Source of the DNA: Liolophura sinensis | Lineage: Eukaryota > Mollusca > Polyplacophora > Chitonida > Chitonidae | Assembly (NCBI RefSeq): GCF_032854445.1 | Contig: NW_027018289.1 | Span: forward strand, 1 to 45,910 | Direction: 5' to 3' | Length of the DNA: 45,910 nucleotides | Part shown: positions 33,119 through 45,800 of the stretch, in pieces | How positions within the stretch are numbered: position 1 is the first letter of the stretch | How the letters are laid out: the number at the start of each line of letters is the position of its first letter | Program-made: the position numbers and the translations under genes | The notes under the pieces: generated by a model | Seen by the model: the letters and a program-made list of their open reading frames with translations, nothing else | Told to the model about the DNA's origin: nothing | The model's database searches: none

Positions 33119-35868
33119 ATGCGCAATTGGGCCAAGCATCTCCAGCTGTTGAAAAATTGCAAATTTCCCTGGTTTCCATGGAGTAAGAGCCGTTGCTGGG
33201 CACGTGATCTTGACATCAATGATTATTCATTTGTGGCTACAGCCAAAAGTATTGGTCGGAGAGCAACGCGGTTTGCACCATTCGATTTCTCGTCAAAAAA
33301 TACGTCGGATTAGCCTCTTACCAGCAGCATTGGAACAGTTTTTCTACTTTTGGATTTTTGCCTGGTCTTTTTGCGAATTGAAATCGGCTACATTAACTAT
33401 GTACAATCGCGACTGGTCATTACTATATTCAACTTTTCATTATAAGTTATGTGGCCTTCGGTAGCCCAGACGACGTCAAATCTTTGGGCCAAGCCCATTT
33501 AACTCACCCAGCAAATGTCTTACTTCTAAGTCGAAGACAAACTCAATGTCTTTATCTACATGTAGAAAAACCACACCATTTGTATATAAAAAAAACACAA
33601 GGTACTTGATACAGTCCGCTGTAAAAAGTACAATTGAACACTGACCCACATCAATAAGGTGCCAAAAGATGCGCAATTGGGCCAGGCATCTCCAGCTGTT
33701 GAAAAATTGCAAATTTCCTTGGTTTCCATGGAGTAAGAGCCGTTGCTGGGCACGTGATCTTGACATCAATGATTATTCATTTGTGGCTACAGCCAAAAGT
33801 ATTGGTCGGAGAGCAACGCGGTTTGCACCATTCGATTTCTCGTCAAAAAATACGTCGGATTAGCCTCTTACCAGCAGCATTGGAACAGTTTTTCTACTTT
33901 TGGATTTTTGCCTGGTCTTTTTGCGAATTGAAATCGGCTACATTAACTATGTACAATCGCGACTGGTCATTACTATATTCAACTTTTCATTATAAGTTAT
34001 GTGCCCTTCGGTAGCCCAGACGACGTCAAATCTTTGGGCCAAGCCCATTTAACTCACCCAGCAAATGTCTTACTTCTAAGTCGAAGACAAACTCAATGTC
34101 TTTATCTACATGTAGAAAAACCACACCATTTGTATATAAAAAAAACACAAGGTACTTGATACAGTCCGCTGTAAAAAGTACAATTGAACACTGACCCACA
34201 TCAATAAGGTGCCAAAAGATGCGCAATTGGGCCAGGCATCTCCAGCTGTTGAAAAATTGCAAATTTCCTTGGTTTCCATGGAGTAAGAGCCGTTGCTGGG
34301 CACGTGATCTTGACATCAATGATTATTCATTTGTGGCTACAGCCAAAAGTGTTGGTCGGAGAGCAACGCGGTTTGCACCATTCGATTTCTCGTCAAAAAA
34401 TACGTCGGATTAGCCTCTTACCAGCAGCATTGGAACAGTTTTTCCACTTTTGGATTTTTGCCTGGTATTTTTTCTAATTGAAATCGGCTACATTAACTAT
34501 GTACAATCGCGACTGGTCATTACTATATTCAACTTTTCATTATAAGTTATGTGCCCTTCGGTAGCCCAGACGACGTCAAATCTTTGGGCCAAGCCCATTT
34601 AACTCACCCAGCAAATGTCTTACTTCTAAGTCGAAGACAAACTCAATGTCTTTATCTACATGTAGAAAAACCACACCATTTGTATATAAAAAAAACACAA
34701 GGTACTTGATACAGTCCGCTGTAAAAAGTACAATTGAACACTGACCCACATCAATAAGGTGCCAAAAGATGCGCAATTGGGCCAGGCATCTCCAGCTGTT
34801 GAAAAATTGCAAATTTCCTTGGTTTCCATGGAGTAAGAGCCGTTGCTGGGCACGTGATCTTGACATCAATGATTATTCATTTGTGGCTACAGCCAAAAGT
34901 ATTGGTCGGAGAGCAACGCGGTTTGCACCATTCGATTTCTCGTCAAAAAATACGTCGGATTAGCCTCTTACCAGCAGCATTGGAACAGTTTTTCTACTTT
35001 TGGATTTTTGCCAGGTCTTTTTGCTAACTGAATTCGGCTACATTAACTATGTACAATCGCGACTGGTCATTACTATATTCAACTTTTCATTATAAGTTAT
35101 GTGCCCTTCGGTAGCCCAGACGACGTCAAATCTTTGGGCCAAGCCGATTTAACTCACCCAGCAAATGTCTTACTTCTAAGTCGAAGACAAACTCAATGTC
35201 TTTATCTACATGTAGAAAAACCACACCATTTGTATATAAAAAAAACACAAGGTACTTGATACAGTCCGCTGTAAAAAGTACAATTGAACACTGACCCACA
35301 TCAATAAGGTGCCAAAAGATGCGCAATTGGGCCAGGCATCTCCAGCTGTTGAAAAATTGCAAATTTCCTTGGTTTCCATGGAGTAAGAGCCGTTGCTGGG
35401 CACGTGATCTTGACATCAATGATTATTCATTTGTGGCTACAGCCAAAAGTATTGGTCGGAGAGCAACGTGGTTTGCACCATTCAATTTCTCGTCAAAAAA
35501 TACGTCGGATTAGCCTCTTACCAGCAGCATTGGAACAGTTTTTCTACTTTTGGATTTTTGCCTGGTCTTTTTGCTAATTGAAATCGGCTACATTAACTAT
35601 GTACAATCGCGACTGGTCATTACTATATTCAACTTTTCATTATAAGTTATGTGGCCTTCGGTAGCCCAGACGACGTCAAATCTTTGGGCCAAGCCCATTT
35701 AACTCACCCAGCAGTTGTCTTACTTCTAAGTCGAAGACAAACTCAATGTCTTTATCTACATGTAGAAAAACCACACCATTTGTATATAAAAAAAGCACAA
35801 GGTACTTGATACAGTCCGCTGTAAAAAGTACAATTGAACACTGACCCACATCAATAAGGTGCCAAAAG
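33119..35868. repeat. Last K monomer and four following full-length monomers
   Basis: Monomers at 33119 (K, B, then GTGGCC), 33669 (B), 34219 (C, private AGTGTTGG), 34769 (tail CCAGGTCTTTTTGCTAACTG, then GAATTC) and 35319 (tail TGGTCTTTTTGCTAATTG, then GTGGCC). No K head or 144-bp deletion occurs after this point. The GCTAA tail allele appears here for the first time. Confidence 0.9.
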
Positions 35869-38800
35869 ATGCGCAATTGGGCCAGGCATCCCCAGCTGTT
35901 GGAAAATTGCAAATTTCCTTGGTTTCCATGGAGTAAGAGCCGTTGCTGGGCACGTGATCTTGACATCAATGATTATTCATTTGTGGCTACAGCCAAAAGT
36001 ATTGGTCGGAGAGCAACGCGGTTTGCACCATTCGATTTCTCGTCAAAAAATACGTCGGATTAGCCTCTTACCAGCAGCATTGGAACAGTTTTTCCACTTT
36101 TGGATTTTTGCCTGGTATTTTTTCTAATTGAAATCGGCTACATTAACTATGTACAATCGCGACTGGTCATTACTATATTCAACTTTTCATTATAAGTTAT
36201 GTGCCCTTCGGTAGCCCAGACGACGTCAAATCTTTGGGCCAAGCCCATTTAACTCACCCAGCAGTTGTCTTACTTCTAAGTCGAAGACAAACTCAATGTC
36301 TTTATCTACATGTAGAAAAACCACACCATTTGTATATAAAAAAAGCACAAGGTACTTGATACAGTCCGCTGTAAAAAGTACAATTGAACACTGACCCACA
36401 TCAATAAGGTGCCAAAAGATGCGCAATTGGGCCAGGCATCCCCAGCTGATGAAAAATTGCAAATTTCCTTGGTTTCCATGGAGTAAGAGCCGTTGCTGGG
36501 CACGTGATCTTGACATCAATGATTATTCATTTGTGGCTACAGCCAAAAGTATTGGTCGGAGAGCAACGCGGTTTGCACCATTCGATTTCTCGTCAAAAAA
36601 TACGTCGGATTAGCCTCTTACCAGCAGCATTGGAACAGTTTTTCTACTTTTGGATTTTTGCCTGGTATTTTTTCTAATTGAAATCGGCTACATTAACTAT
36701 GTACAATCGCGACTGGTCATTACTATATTCAACTTTTCATTATAAGTTATGTGCCCTTCGGTAGCCCAGACGACGTCAAATCTTTGGGCCAAGCCCATTT
36801 AACTCACCCAGCAAATGTCTTACTTCTAAGTCGAAGACAAACTCAATGTCTTTATCTACATGTCGAAAAACCACACCATTTGTATATAAAAAAAACACAA
36901 GGTACTTGATACAGTCCGCTGTAAAAAGTACAATTGAACACTGACCCACATCAATAAGGTGCCAAAAGATGCGCAATTGGGCCAGGCATCTCCAGCTGTT
37001 GAAAAATTGCAAATTTCCTTGGTTTCCATGGAGTAAGAGCCGTTGCTGGGCACGTGTTCTTGACATCAATGATTATTCATTTGTGGCTACAGCCAAAAGT
37101 ATTGGTCGGAGAGCAACGCGGTTTGCACCATTCGATTTCTCGTGAAAAAATACGTCGGATTAGCCTCTTACCAGCAGCATTGGAACAGTTTTTCCACTTT
37201 TGGATTTTTGCCTGGTATTTTTTCTAATTGAAATCGGCTACATTAACTATGTACAATCGCGACTGGTCATTACTATATTCAACTTTTCATTATAAGTTAT
37301 GTGCCCTTCGGTAGCCCAGACGACGTCAAATCTTTGGGCCAAGCCCATTTAACTCACCCAGCAAATGTCTTACTTCTAAGTCGAAGACAAACTCAATGTC
37401 TTGATCTACATGTAGAAAAACCACACCATTTGTATATAAAAAAAACACAAGGTACTTGATACAGTCCGCTGTAAAAAGTACAATTGAACACTGACCCACA
37501 TCAATAAGGTGCCAAAAGATGCGCAATTGGGCCAGGCATCTCCAGCTGTTGAAAAATTGCAAATTTCCTTGGTTTCCATGGAGTAAGAGCCGTTGCTGGG
37601 CACGTGATCTTGACATCAATGATTATTCATTTGTGGCTACAGCCAAAAGTATTGGTCGGAGAGCAACGCGGTTTGCACCATTCGATTTCTCGTCAAAAAA
37701 TACGTCGGATTAGCCTCTTACCAGCAGCATTGGAACAGTTTTTCTACTTTTGCATCTTTGCCTGGTCCTTTTTGCGAATTGAAATCGGCTACATTAACTA
37801 TGTACAATCGCGACTGGTCATTACTATATTCAACTTTTCATTATAAGTTATGTGCCCTTCGGTAGCCCAGACGACGTCAAATCTTTGGGCCAAGCCCATT
37901 TAACTCACCCAGCAAATGTCTTACTTCTAAGTCGAAGACAAACTCAATGTCTTTATCTACATGTAGAAAAACCACACCATTTGTATATAAAAAAAACACA
38001 AGGTACTTGATACAGTCCGCTGTAAAAAGTACAATTGAACACTGGCCCACATCAATAAGGTGCCAAAAGATGCGCAATTGGGTCAGGCATCCCCAGCTGT
38101 TGAAAAATTGCAAATTTCCTTGGTTTCCATGGAGTAAGAGCCGTTGCTGGGCACGTGATCTTGACATCAATGATTATTCATTTGTGGCTACAGCCAAAAG
38201 TATTGGTCGGAGAGCAACGCGGTTTGCACCATTCGATTTCTCGTCAAAAAATACGTCGGATTAGCCTCTTACCAGTAGCATTGGAACAGTTTTTCCACTT
38301 TTGGATTTTTGCCTGGTATTTTGTCTAATTGAAATCGGCTACATTAACTATGTACAATCGCGACTGGTCATTACTATATTTAACTTTTCATTATAAGTTA
38401 TGTGCCCTTCGGTAGCCCAGACGACGTCAAATCTTTGGGCCAAGCCCATTTAACTCACCCAGCAGTTGTCTTACTTCTAAGTCGAAGACAAACTCAATGT
38501 CTTTATCTACATGTAGAAAAACCACACCATTTGTATATAAAAAAAAACACAAGGTACTTGATACAGTCCGCTGTAAAAAGTACAATTGAACACTGACCCA
38601 CATCAATAAGGTGCCAAAAGATGCGCAATTGGGCCAGGCATCTCCAGCTGTTGAAAAATTGCAAATTTCCTTGGTTTCCATGGAGTAAGAGCCGTTGCTG
38701 GGCACGTGATCTTGACATCAATGATTATTCATTTGTGGCTACAGCAAAAGTATTGGTCGGAGAGCAACGCGGTTTGCACCATTCGATTTCTCGTCAAAAA

Positions 38801-39719
38801 ATACGTCGGATTAGCCTCTTACCAGCAGCATTGGAACAGTTTTTCCACTTTTGGATTTTTGCCTGGTATTTTTTCTAATTGAATTCGGCTACATTAACTA
38901 TGTACAATCGCGACTGGTCATTACTATATTCAACTTTTCATTATAAGTTATGTGCCCTTCGGTAGCCCAGACGACGTCAAATCTTTGGGCCAAGCCCATT
39001 TAACTCACCCAGCAAATGTCTTACTTCTAAGTCGAAGACAAACTCAATGTCTTTATCTACATGTAGAAAAACCACACCATTTGTATATAAAAAAAACACA
39101 AGGTACTTGATACAGTCCGCTGTAAAAAGTACAATTGAACACTGACCCACATCAATAAGGTGCCAAAAGATGCGCAATTGGGCCAGGCATCTCCAGCTGT
39201 TGAAAAATTGCAAATTTCCTTGGTTTCCATGGAGTAAGAGCCGTTGCTGGGCACGTGATCTTGACATCAATGATTATTCATTTGTGACTACAGCCAAAAG
39301 TATTGGTCGGAGAGCAACGCGGTTTGCACCATTCGATTTCTCGTCAAAAAATACGTCGGATTAGCCTCTTACCAGCAGCATTGGAACAGTTTTTCTACTT
39401 TTGGATTTTTGCCTGGTCTTTTTGCTAATTGAAATCGGCTACATTAACTATGTACAATCGCGACTGGTCATTACTATATTCAACTTTTCATTATAAGTTA
39501 TGTGGCCTTCGGTAGCCCAGACGACGTCAAATCTTTGGGCCAAGCCCATTTAACTCACCCAGCAGTTGTCTTACTTCTAAGTCGAAGACAAACTCAATGT
39601 CTTTATCTACATGTAGAAAAACCACACCATTTGTATATAAAAAAAGCACAAGGTACTTGATACAGTCCGCTGTAAAAAGTACAATTGAACACTGACCCAC
39701 ATCAATAAGGTGCCAAAAG
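35869..39719. repeat. Diagnostic variant block, copy 2, in a 7-mer (3851 bp)
   Basis: Monomers at 35869, 36419, 36969, 37519, 38070, 38621 and 39170. The first three repeat the variants of 27354-29004. 37519 and 38070 share CTTGATC, TGCATCTTTG, ACTGGCCC and TATTTTGTC with 29005 and 29555. Unlike the middle domain, 38621 keeps the 144-bp segment where 30105 and 32162 lack it. The next copy of the block begins 3,851 bp downstream. Confidence 0.92.
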
Positions 39720-41368
39720 ATGCGCAATTGGGCCAGGCATCCCCAGCTGTTGGAAAATTGCAAATTTCCTTGGTTTCCATGGAGTAAGAGCCGTTGCTGG
39801 GCACGTGATCTTGACATCAATGATTATTCATTTGTGGCTACAGCCAAAAGTATTGGTCGGAGAGCAACGCGGTTTGCACCATTCGATTTCTCGTCAAAAA
39901 ATACGTCGGATTAGCCTCTTACCAGCAGCATTGGAACAGTTTTTCCACTTTTGGATTTTTGCCTGGTATTTTTTCTAATTGAAATCGGCTACATTAACTA
40001 TGTACAATCGCGACTGGTCATTACTATATTCAACTTTTCATTATAAGTTATGTGCCCTTCGGTAGCCCAGACGACGTCAAATCTTTGGGCCAAGCCCATT
40101 TAACTCACCCAGCAGTTGTCTTACTTCTAAGTCGAAGACAAACTCAATGTCTTTATCTACATGTAGAAAAACCACACCATTTGTATATAAAAAAAGCACA
40201 AGGTACTTGATACAGTCCGCTGTAAAAAGTACAATTGAACACTGACCCACATCAATAAGGTGCCAAAAGATGCGCAATTGGGCCAGGCATCCCAGCTGAT
40301 GAAAAATTGCAAATTTCCTTGGTTTCCATGGAGTAAGAGCCGTTGCTGGGCACGTGATCTTGACATCAATGATTATTCATTTGTGGCTACAGCCAAAAGT
40401 ATTGGTCGGAGAGCAACGCGGTTTGCACCATTCGATTTCTCGTCAAAAAATACGTCGGATTAGCCTCTTACCAGCAGCATTGGAACAGTTTTTCCACTTT
40501 TGGATTTTTGCCTGGTATTTTTGCTAATTGAAATCGGCTACATTAACTATGTACAATCGCGACTGGTCATTACTATATTCAACTTTTCATTATAAGTTAT
40601 GTGCCCTTCGGTAGCCCAGACGACGTCAAATCTTTGGGCCAAGCCCATTTAACTCACACAGCAAATGTCTTACTTCTAAGTCGAAGACAAACTCAATGTC
40701 TTTATCTACATGTCGAAAAACCACACCATTTGTATATAAAAAAAACACAAGGTACTTGATACAGTCCGCTGTAAAAAGTACAATTGAACACTGACCCACA
40801 TCAATAAGGTGCCAAAAGATGCGCAATTGGGCCAGGCATCTCCAGCTGTTGAAAAATTGCAAATTTCCTTGGTTTCCATGGAGTAAGAGCCGTTGCTGGG
40901 CACGTGTTCTTGACATCAATGATTATTCATTTGTGGCTACAGCCAAAAGTATTGGTCGGAGAGCAACGCGGTTTGCACCATTCGATTTCTCGTGAAAAAA
41001 TACGTCGGATTAGCCTCTTACCAGCAGCATTGGAACAGTTTTTCCACTTTTGGATTTTTGCCAGGTCTTTTTGCTAATTGAAATCGGCTACATTAACTAT
41101 GTACAATCGCGACTGGTCATTACTATATTCAACTTTTCATTATAAGTTATGTGCCCTTCGGTAGCCCAGACGACGTCAAATCTTTGGGCCAAGCCCATTT
41201 AACTCACCCAGCAAATGTCTTACTTCTAAGTCGAAGACAAACTCAATGTCTTTATCTACATGTAGAAAAACCACACCATTTGTATATAAAAAAAACACAA
41301 GGTACTTGATACAGTCCGCTGTAAAAAGTACAATTGAACACTGACCCACATCAATAAGGTGCCAAAAG
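39720..41368. repeat. Diagnostic variant block, copy 3 (truncated)
   Basis: Monomers at 39720 (CATCCCCAG, CTGTTGG), 40270 (CTGATG, one C lost near 40290) and 40819 (ACATGTCG before it, CACGTGTTC, CTCGTGAAA). The 40819 copy has an AGGTCTTTTTGCTAATTG tail instead of a C tail and leads into the 41369 series, so the block ends inside a hybrid monomer. Confidence 0.9.
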
Positions 41369-43019
41369 ATGCGCAATTGGGCCAGGCATCTCCAGCTGTT
41401 GAAAAATTGCAAATTTCCTTGGTTTCCATGGAGTAAGAGCCGTTGCTGGGCACGTGTTCTTGACATCAATGATTATTCATTTGTGGCTACAGCCAAAAGT
41501 ATTGGTCGGAGAGCAACGCGGTTTGCACCATTCGATTTCTCGTCAAAAAATACGTCGGATTAGCCTCTTACCAGCAGCATTGGAACAGTTTTTCCACTTT
41601 TGGATTTTTGCCAGGTCTTTTTGCTAATTGAAATCGGCTACATTAACTATGTACAATCGCGACTGGTCATTACTATATTCAACTTTTTCATTATAAGTTA
41701 TGTGCCCTTCGGTAGCCCAGACGACGTCAAATCTTTGGGGCCAAGCCATTTAACTCACCCAGCAAATGTCTTACTTCTAAGTCGAAGGACAAACTCAATG
41801 TCTTTATCTACATGTAGAAAAACCACACCATTTGTATATAAAAAAAAACACAAGGTACTTGATACAGTCCGCTGTAAAAAGTACAATTGAACACTGACCC
41901 ACATCAATAAGGTGCCAAAAGATGCGCAATTGGGCCAGGCATCTGCAGCTGTTGAAAAATTGCAAATTTCCTTGGTTTCCATGGAGTAAGAGCCGTTGCT
42001 GGGCACGTGTTCTTGACATCAATGATTATTCATTTGTGGCTACAGCCAAAAGTATTGGTCGGAGAGCAACGCGGTTTGCACCATTCGATTTCTCGTCAAA
42101 AAATACGTCGGATTAGCCTCTTACCAGCAGCATTGGAACAGTTTTTCCACTTTTGGATTTTTGCCAGGTCTTTTTGCTAATTGAAATCGGCTACATTAAC
42201 TATGTACAATCGCGACTGGTCATTACTATATTCAACTTTTCATTATAAGTTATGTGCCCTTCGGTAGCCCAGACGACGTCAAATCTTTGGGCCAAGCCCA
42301 TTTAACTCACCCAGCAAATGTCTTACTTCTAAGTCGAAGACAAACTCAATGTCTTTATCTACATGTAGAAAAACCACACCATTTGTATATAAAAAAAACA
42401 GAAGGTACTTGATACAGTCCGCTGTAAAAAGTACAATTGAACACTGACCCACATCAATAAGGTGCCAAAAGATGCGCAATTGGGCCAGGCATCTCCAGCT
42501 GTTGAAAAATTGCAAATTTCCTTGGTTTCCATGGAGTAAGAGCCGTTGCTGGGCACGTGTTCTTGACATCAATGATTATTCATTTGTGGCTACAGCCAAA
42601 AGTATTGGTCGGAGAGCAACGCGGTTTGCACCATTCGATTTCTCGTCAAAAAATACGTCGGATTAGCCTCTTACCAGCAGCATTGGAACAGTTTTTCCAC
42701 TTTTGGATTTTTGCCAGGTCTTTTTGCTAATTGAAATCGGCTACATTAACTATGTACAATCGCGACTGGTCATTACTATATTCAACTTTCATTATAAGTT
42801 ATGTGCCCTTCGGTAGCCCAGACGACGTCAAATCTTTGGGCCAAGCCATTTAACTCACCCAGCAAATGTCTTACTTCTAAGTCGAAGACAAACTCAATGT
42901 CTTTATCTACATGTAGAAAAACCACACCATTTGTATATAAAAAAAACACAAGGTACTTGATACAGTCCGCTGTAAAAAGTACAATTGAACACTGACCCAC
43001 ATCAATAAGGTGCCAAAAG
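41369..43019. repeat. Locally homogenised single-monomer run
   Basis: Three consecutive monomers (41369, 41922, 42472) carry the same pair of alleles: CACGTGTTC in the head and CCAGGTCTTTTTGCTAATTG in the tail. Three adjacent copies of one subtype indicate recent one-monomer-register amplification, unlike the alternating HOR at left. Confidence 0.88.
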
Positions 43020-45800
43020 ATGCGCAATTGGGCCAGGCATCTCCAGCTGTTGAAAAATTGCAAATTTCCTTGGTTTCCATGGAGTAAGAGCCGTTGCTGG
43101 GCACGTGATCTTGACATCAATGATTATTCATTTGTGGGCTACAGCCAAAAGTATTGGTCGGAGAGCAACGCGGTTTGCACCATTCGATTTCTCGTCAAAA
43201 AATACGTCGGATTAGCCTCTTACCAGCAGCATTGGAACAGTTTTTCTACCTTTGGTTTTTTGCCTGGTCTTTTTGCTAACTGTATTCGGCTACATTAACT
43301 ATGTACAATCGCGACTGGTCATTACTATATTCAACTTTTCATTATAAGTTATGTGCCCTTCGGTAAGCCCAGACGACGTCAAATCTTTGGGCCAAGCCCA
43401 TTTAACTCACCCAGCAAATGTCTTTCTTCTAAGTCGAAGACAAACTCAATGTCTTTATCTACATGTAGAAAAACCACACCATTTGTATATAAAAAAAAAC
43501 ACAAGGTACTTGATACAGTCCGCTGTAAAAAGTACAATTGAAACACTGACCCACATCAATAAGGTGCCAAAAGATGCGCAATTGGGTCAGGCATCTCCAG
43601 CTGTTGAAAAATTGCAAATTTCCTTGGTTTCCATGGAGTAAGAGCCGTTGCTGGGCACGTGATCTTGACATCAATGATTATTCATTTGTGGCTACAGCCA
43701 AAAGTATTGGTCGGAGAGCAACGTGGTTTGCACCATTCGATTTCTCGGTCAAAAAATACGTCGGATTAGCCTCTTACCAGCAGCATTGGAACAGTTTTTC
43801 CACTTTTGGATTTTTGCCAGGTCTTTTTGCGAATTGAAATCGGCTACATTAACTATGTACAATCGCGACTGGTCATTACTATATTCAACTTTTCATTATA
43901 AGTTATGTGCCCTCTCGGTAGCCCCCAGACGACGTCAAATCTTTGGGCCAAGCCCATTTAACTAACCCAGCAGTTGTCTTACTTCTAAGTCGAAGACAAA
44001 CTCAATGTCTTTATCTACATGTAGAAAAACCACACCATTTGTATATAAAAAAACACAAGGTACTTGATACAGTCCGCTGTAAAAAGTACAATTGAACACT
44101 GACCCACATCAATAAGGTGCCAAAAGATGCGCAATTGGGCCAGGCATCTCCAGCTGTTGAAAAATTGCAAATTTCCTTGGTTTCCATGGAGTAAGAGCCG
44201 TTGCTGGGCACGTGATCTTGACATCAATGATTATTCATTTGTGGCTACAGCCAAAAGTATTGGTCGGAGAGCAACGCAGTTTGCACCATTCGATTTCTCG
44301 TCAAAAAATACGTCGGATTAGCCTCTTACCAGCAGCATTGAACAGTTTTTCCACTTTTGGATTTTTGCCTGGTATTTTTTCTAATTGAATTCGGCTACAT
44401 TAACTATGTACAATCGCGACTGGTCATTACTATATTCAACTTTTCATTATAAGTTATGTGCCCTTCGGTAGCCCAGACGACGTCAAATCTTTGGGCCAAG
44501 CCCCATTTAACTCACCCAGCAAATGTCTTACTTCTAAGTCGAAGACAAACTCAATGTCTTTACCTACATGTAGAAAAACCACACCATTTGTATATAAAAA
44601 AAAACACAAGGTACATGATAAAGTCTGCTGTAAAAAGTACAATTGAACACTGACCCGCATCAATAAGGTGCCAAAAGATGCGCAATTGGGCCAGGCATCT
44701 CCAGCTGTTGAAAAATTGCAAATTTCCTTGGTTTCCATGGAGTAAGAGCCGTTGCTGGGCACGTGATTTTGACATCAATGATTATTCATTTGTGGCTACA
44801 GCCAAAAGTATTGGTCGGAGAGCAACGCGGTTTGCACCATTCGATTTCTCGTCAAAAAATACGTCGGATTAGCCTCTTACCAGCAGCATTGGAACAGTTT
44901 TTCCACTTTTGGATTTTTGCCTGGTATTTTTTCTAATTGAAATCGGCTACATTAACTATGTACAATCGCAACTGGTCATTACTATATTCAACTTTTCATT
45001 ATAAGTTAATGTGCCCTTCGGTAGCCCAGACGACGTCAAATCTTTGGGCCAAGCCCATTTAACTCACCCAGCAAATGTCTTACTTCTAAGTCGAAGACAA
45101 ACTCAATGTCTTTATCTACATGTAGAAAAACCACACCATTTGTATATAAAAAAAACACAAGGTACTTGATACAGTCCGCTGTAAAAAGGACAATTGAACA
45201 CTGACCCACATCAATAAGGTGCCAAAAGATGCGCAATTGGGCCAGGCATCTCCAGCTGTTGAAAACTTGCAAATTTCCTTGGTTTCCATGGAGTAAGAGC
45301 CGTTGCTGGGCACGTGTTCTTGACATCAATGATTATTCATTTGTGGCTACAGCCAAAAGTATTGGTCGGAGAGCAACGCGGTTTGCACCATTCGATTTCT
45401 CGTCAAAAAATACGTCGATTAGCCTCTTACCAGCAGCATTGGAACAGTTTTTCCACTTTTGCATTTTTGCCTGGTCTTTTTGCTAATTGAAATCGGCTAC
45501 ATTAACTATGTACAATCGCGACTGGTCATTACTATATTCAACTTTTCATTATAAGTTATGTGCCCTTCGGTAGCCCAGACGACGTCAAATCTTTGGGCCA
45601 AGCCCATTTAACTCACCCAGCAAATGTCTTACTTCTAAGTCGAAGACAAACTCAATGTCTTTATCTACATGTAGAAAAACCAAACCATTTGTATATAAAA
45701 AAAACACAAGGTACTTGATACAGTCCGCTGTAAAAAGTACAATTGAACACTGACCCACATCAATAAGGTGCCAAAAGATGCGCAATTGGGGCCAGACATC
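41680..45800. other. Indel-rich tract 4
   Basis: Private indels include an extra T near 41687, TTTGGGG and a lost C near 41738-41748, GAAGGAC near 41787, lost T near 42788, GTGGGCT near 43137, GGTAAGCCC near 43365, GAAACACTG near 43541, CTCGGTC near 43747, CCCTCTCGG and GCCCCCAG near 43911-43926, lost G near 44340, GTTAATG near 45007 and CGTCGATT near 45415. Private substitutions are also raised here, so part of it may be real edge divergence. Confidence 0.6.
43020..45777. repeat. Heterogeneous full-length monomers near right edge
   Basis: Monomers at 43020 (tail GCTAACTG then TATTCGG), 43574 (GGGTCAGGC; mosaic CCAGGTCTTTTTGCG tail), 44127 (GAATTCGG), 44678 (several private changes just upstream, such as TACATGATAAAGTCTG at 44612-44627) and 45229 (CACGTGTTC, GAAAACTTG). 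No higher-order period is visible. Private substitutions and one-base indels are both more frequent here than in the middle domain. Confidence 0.85.
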
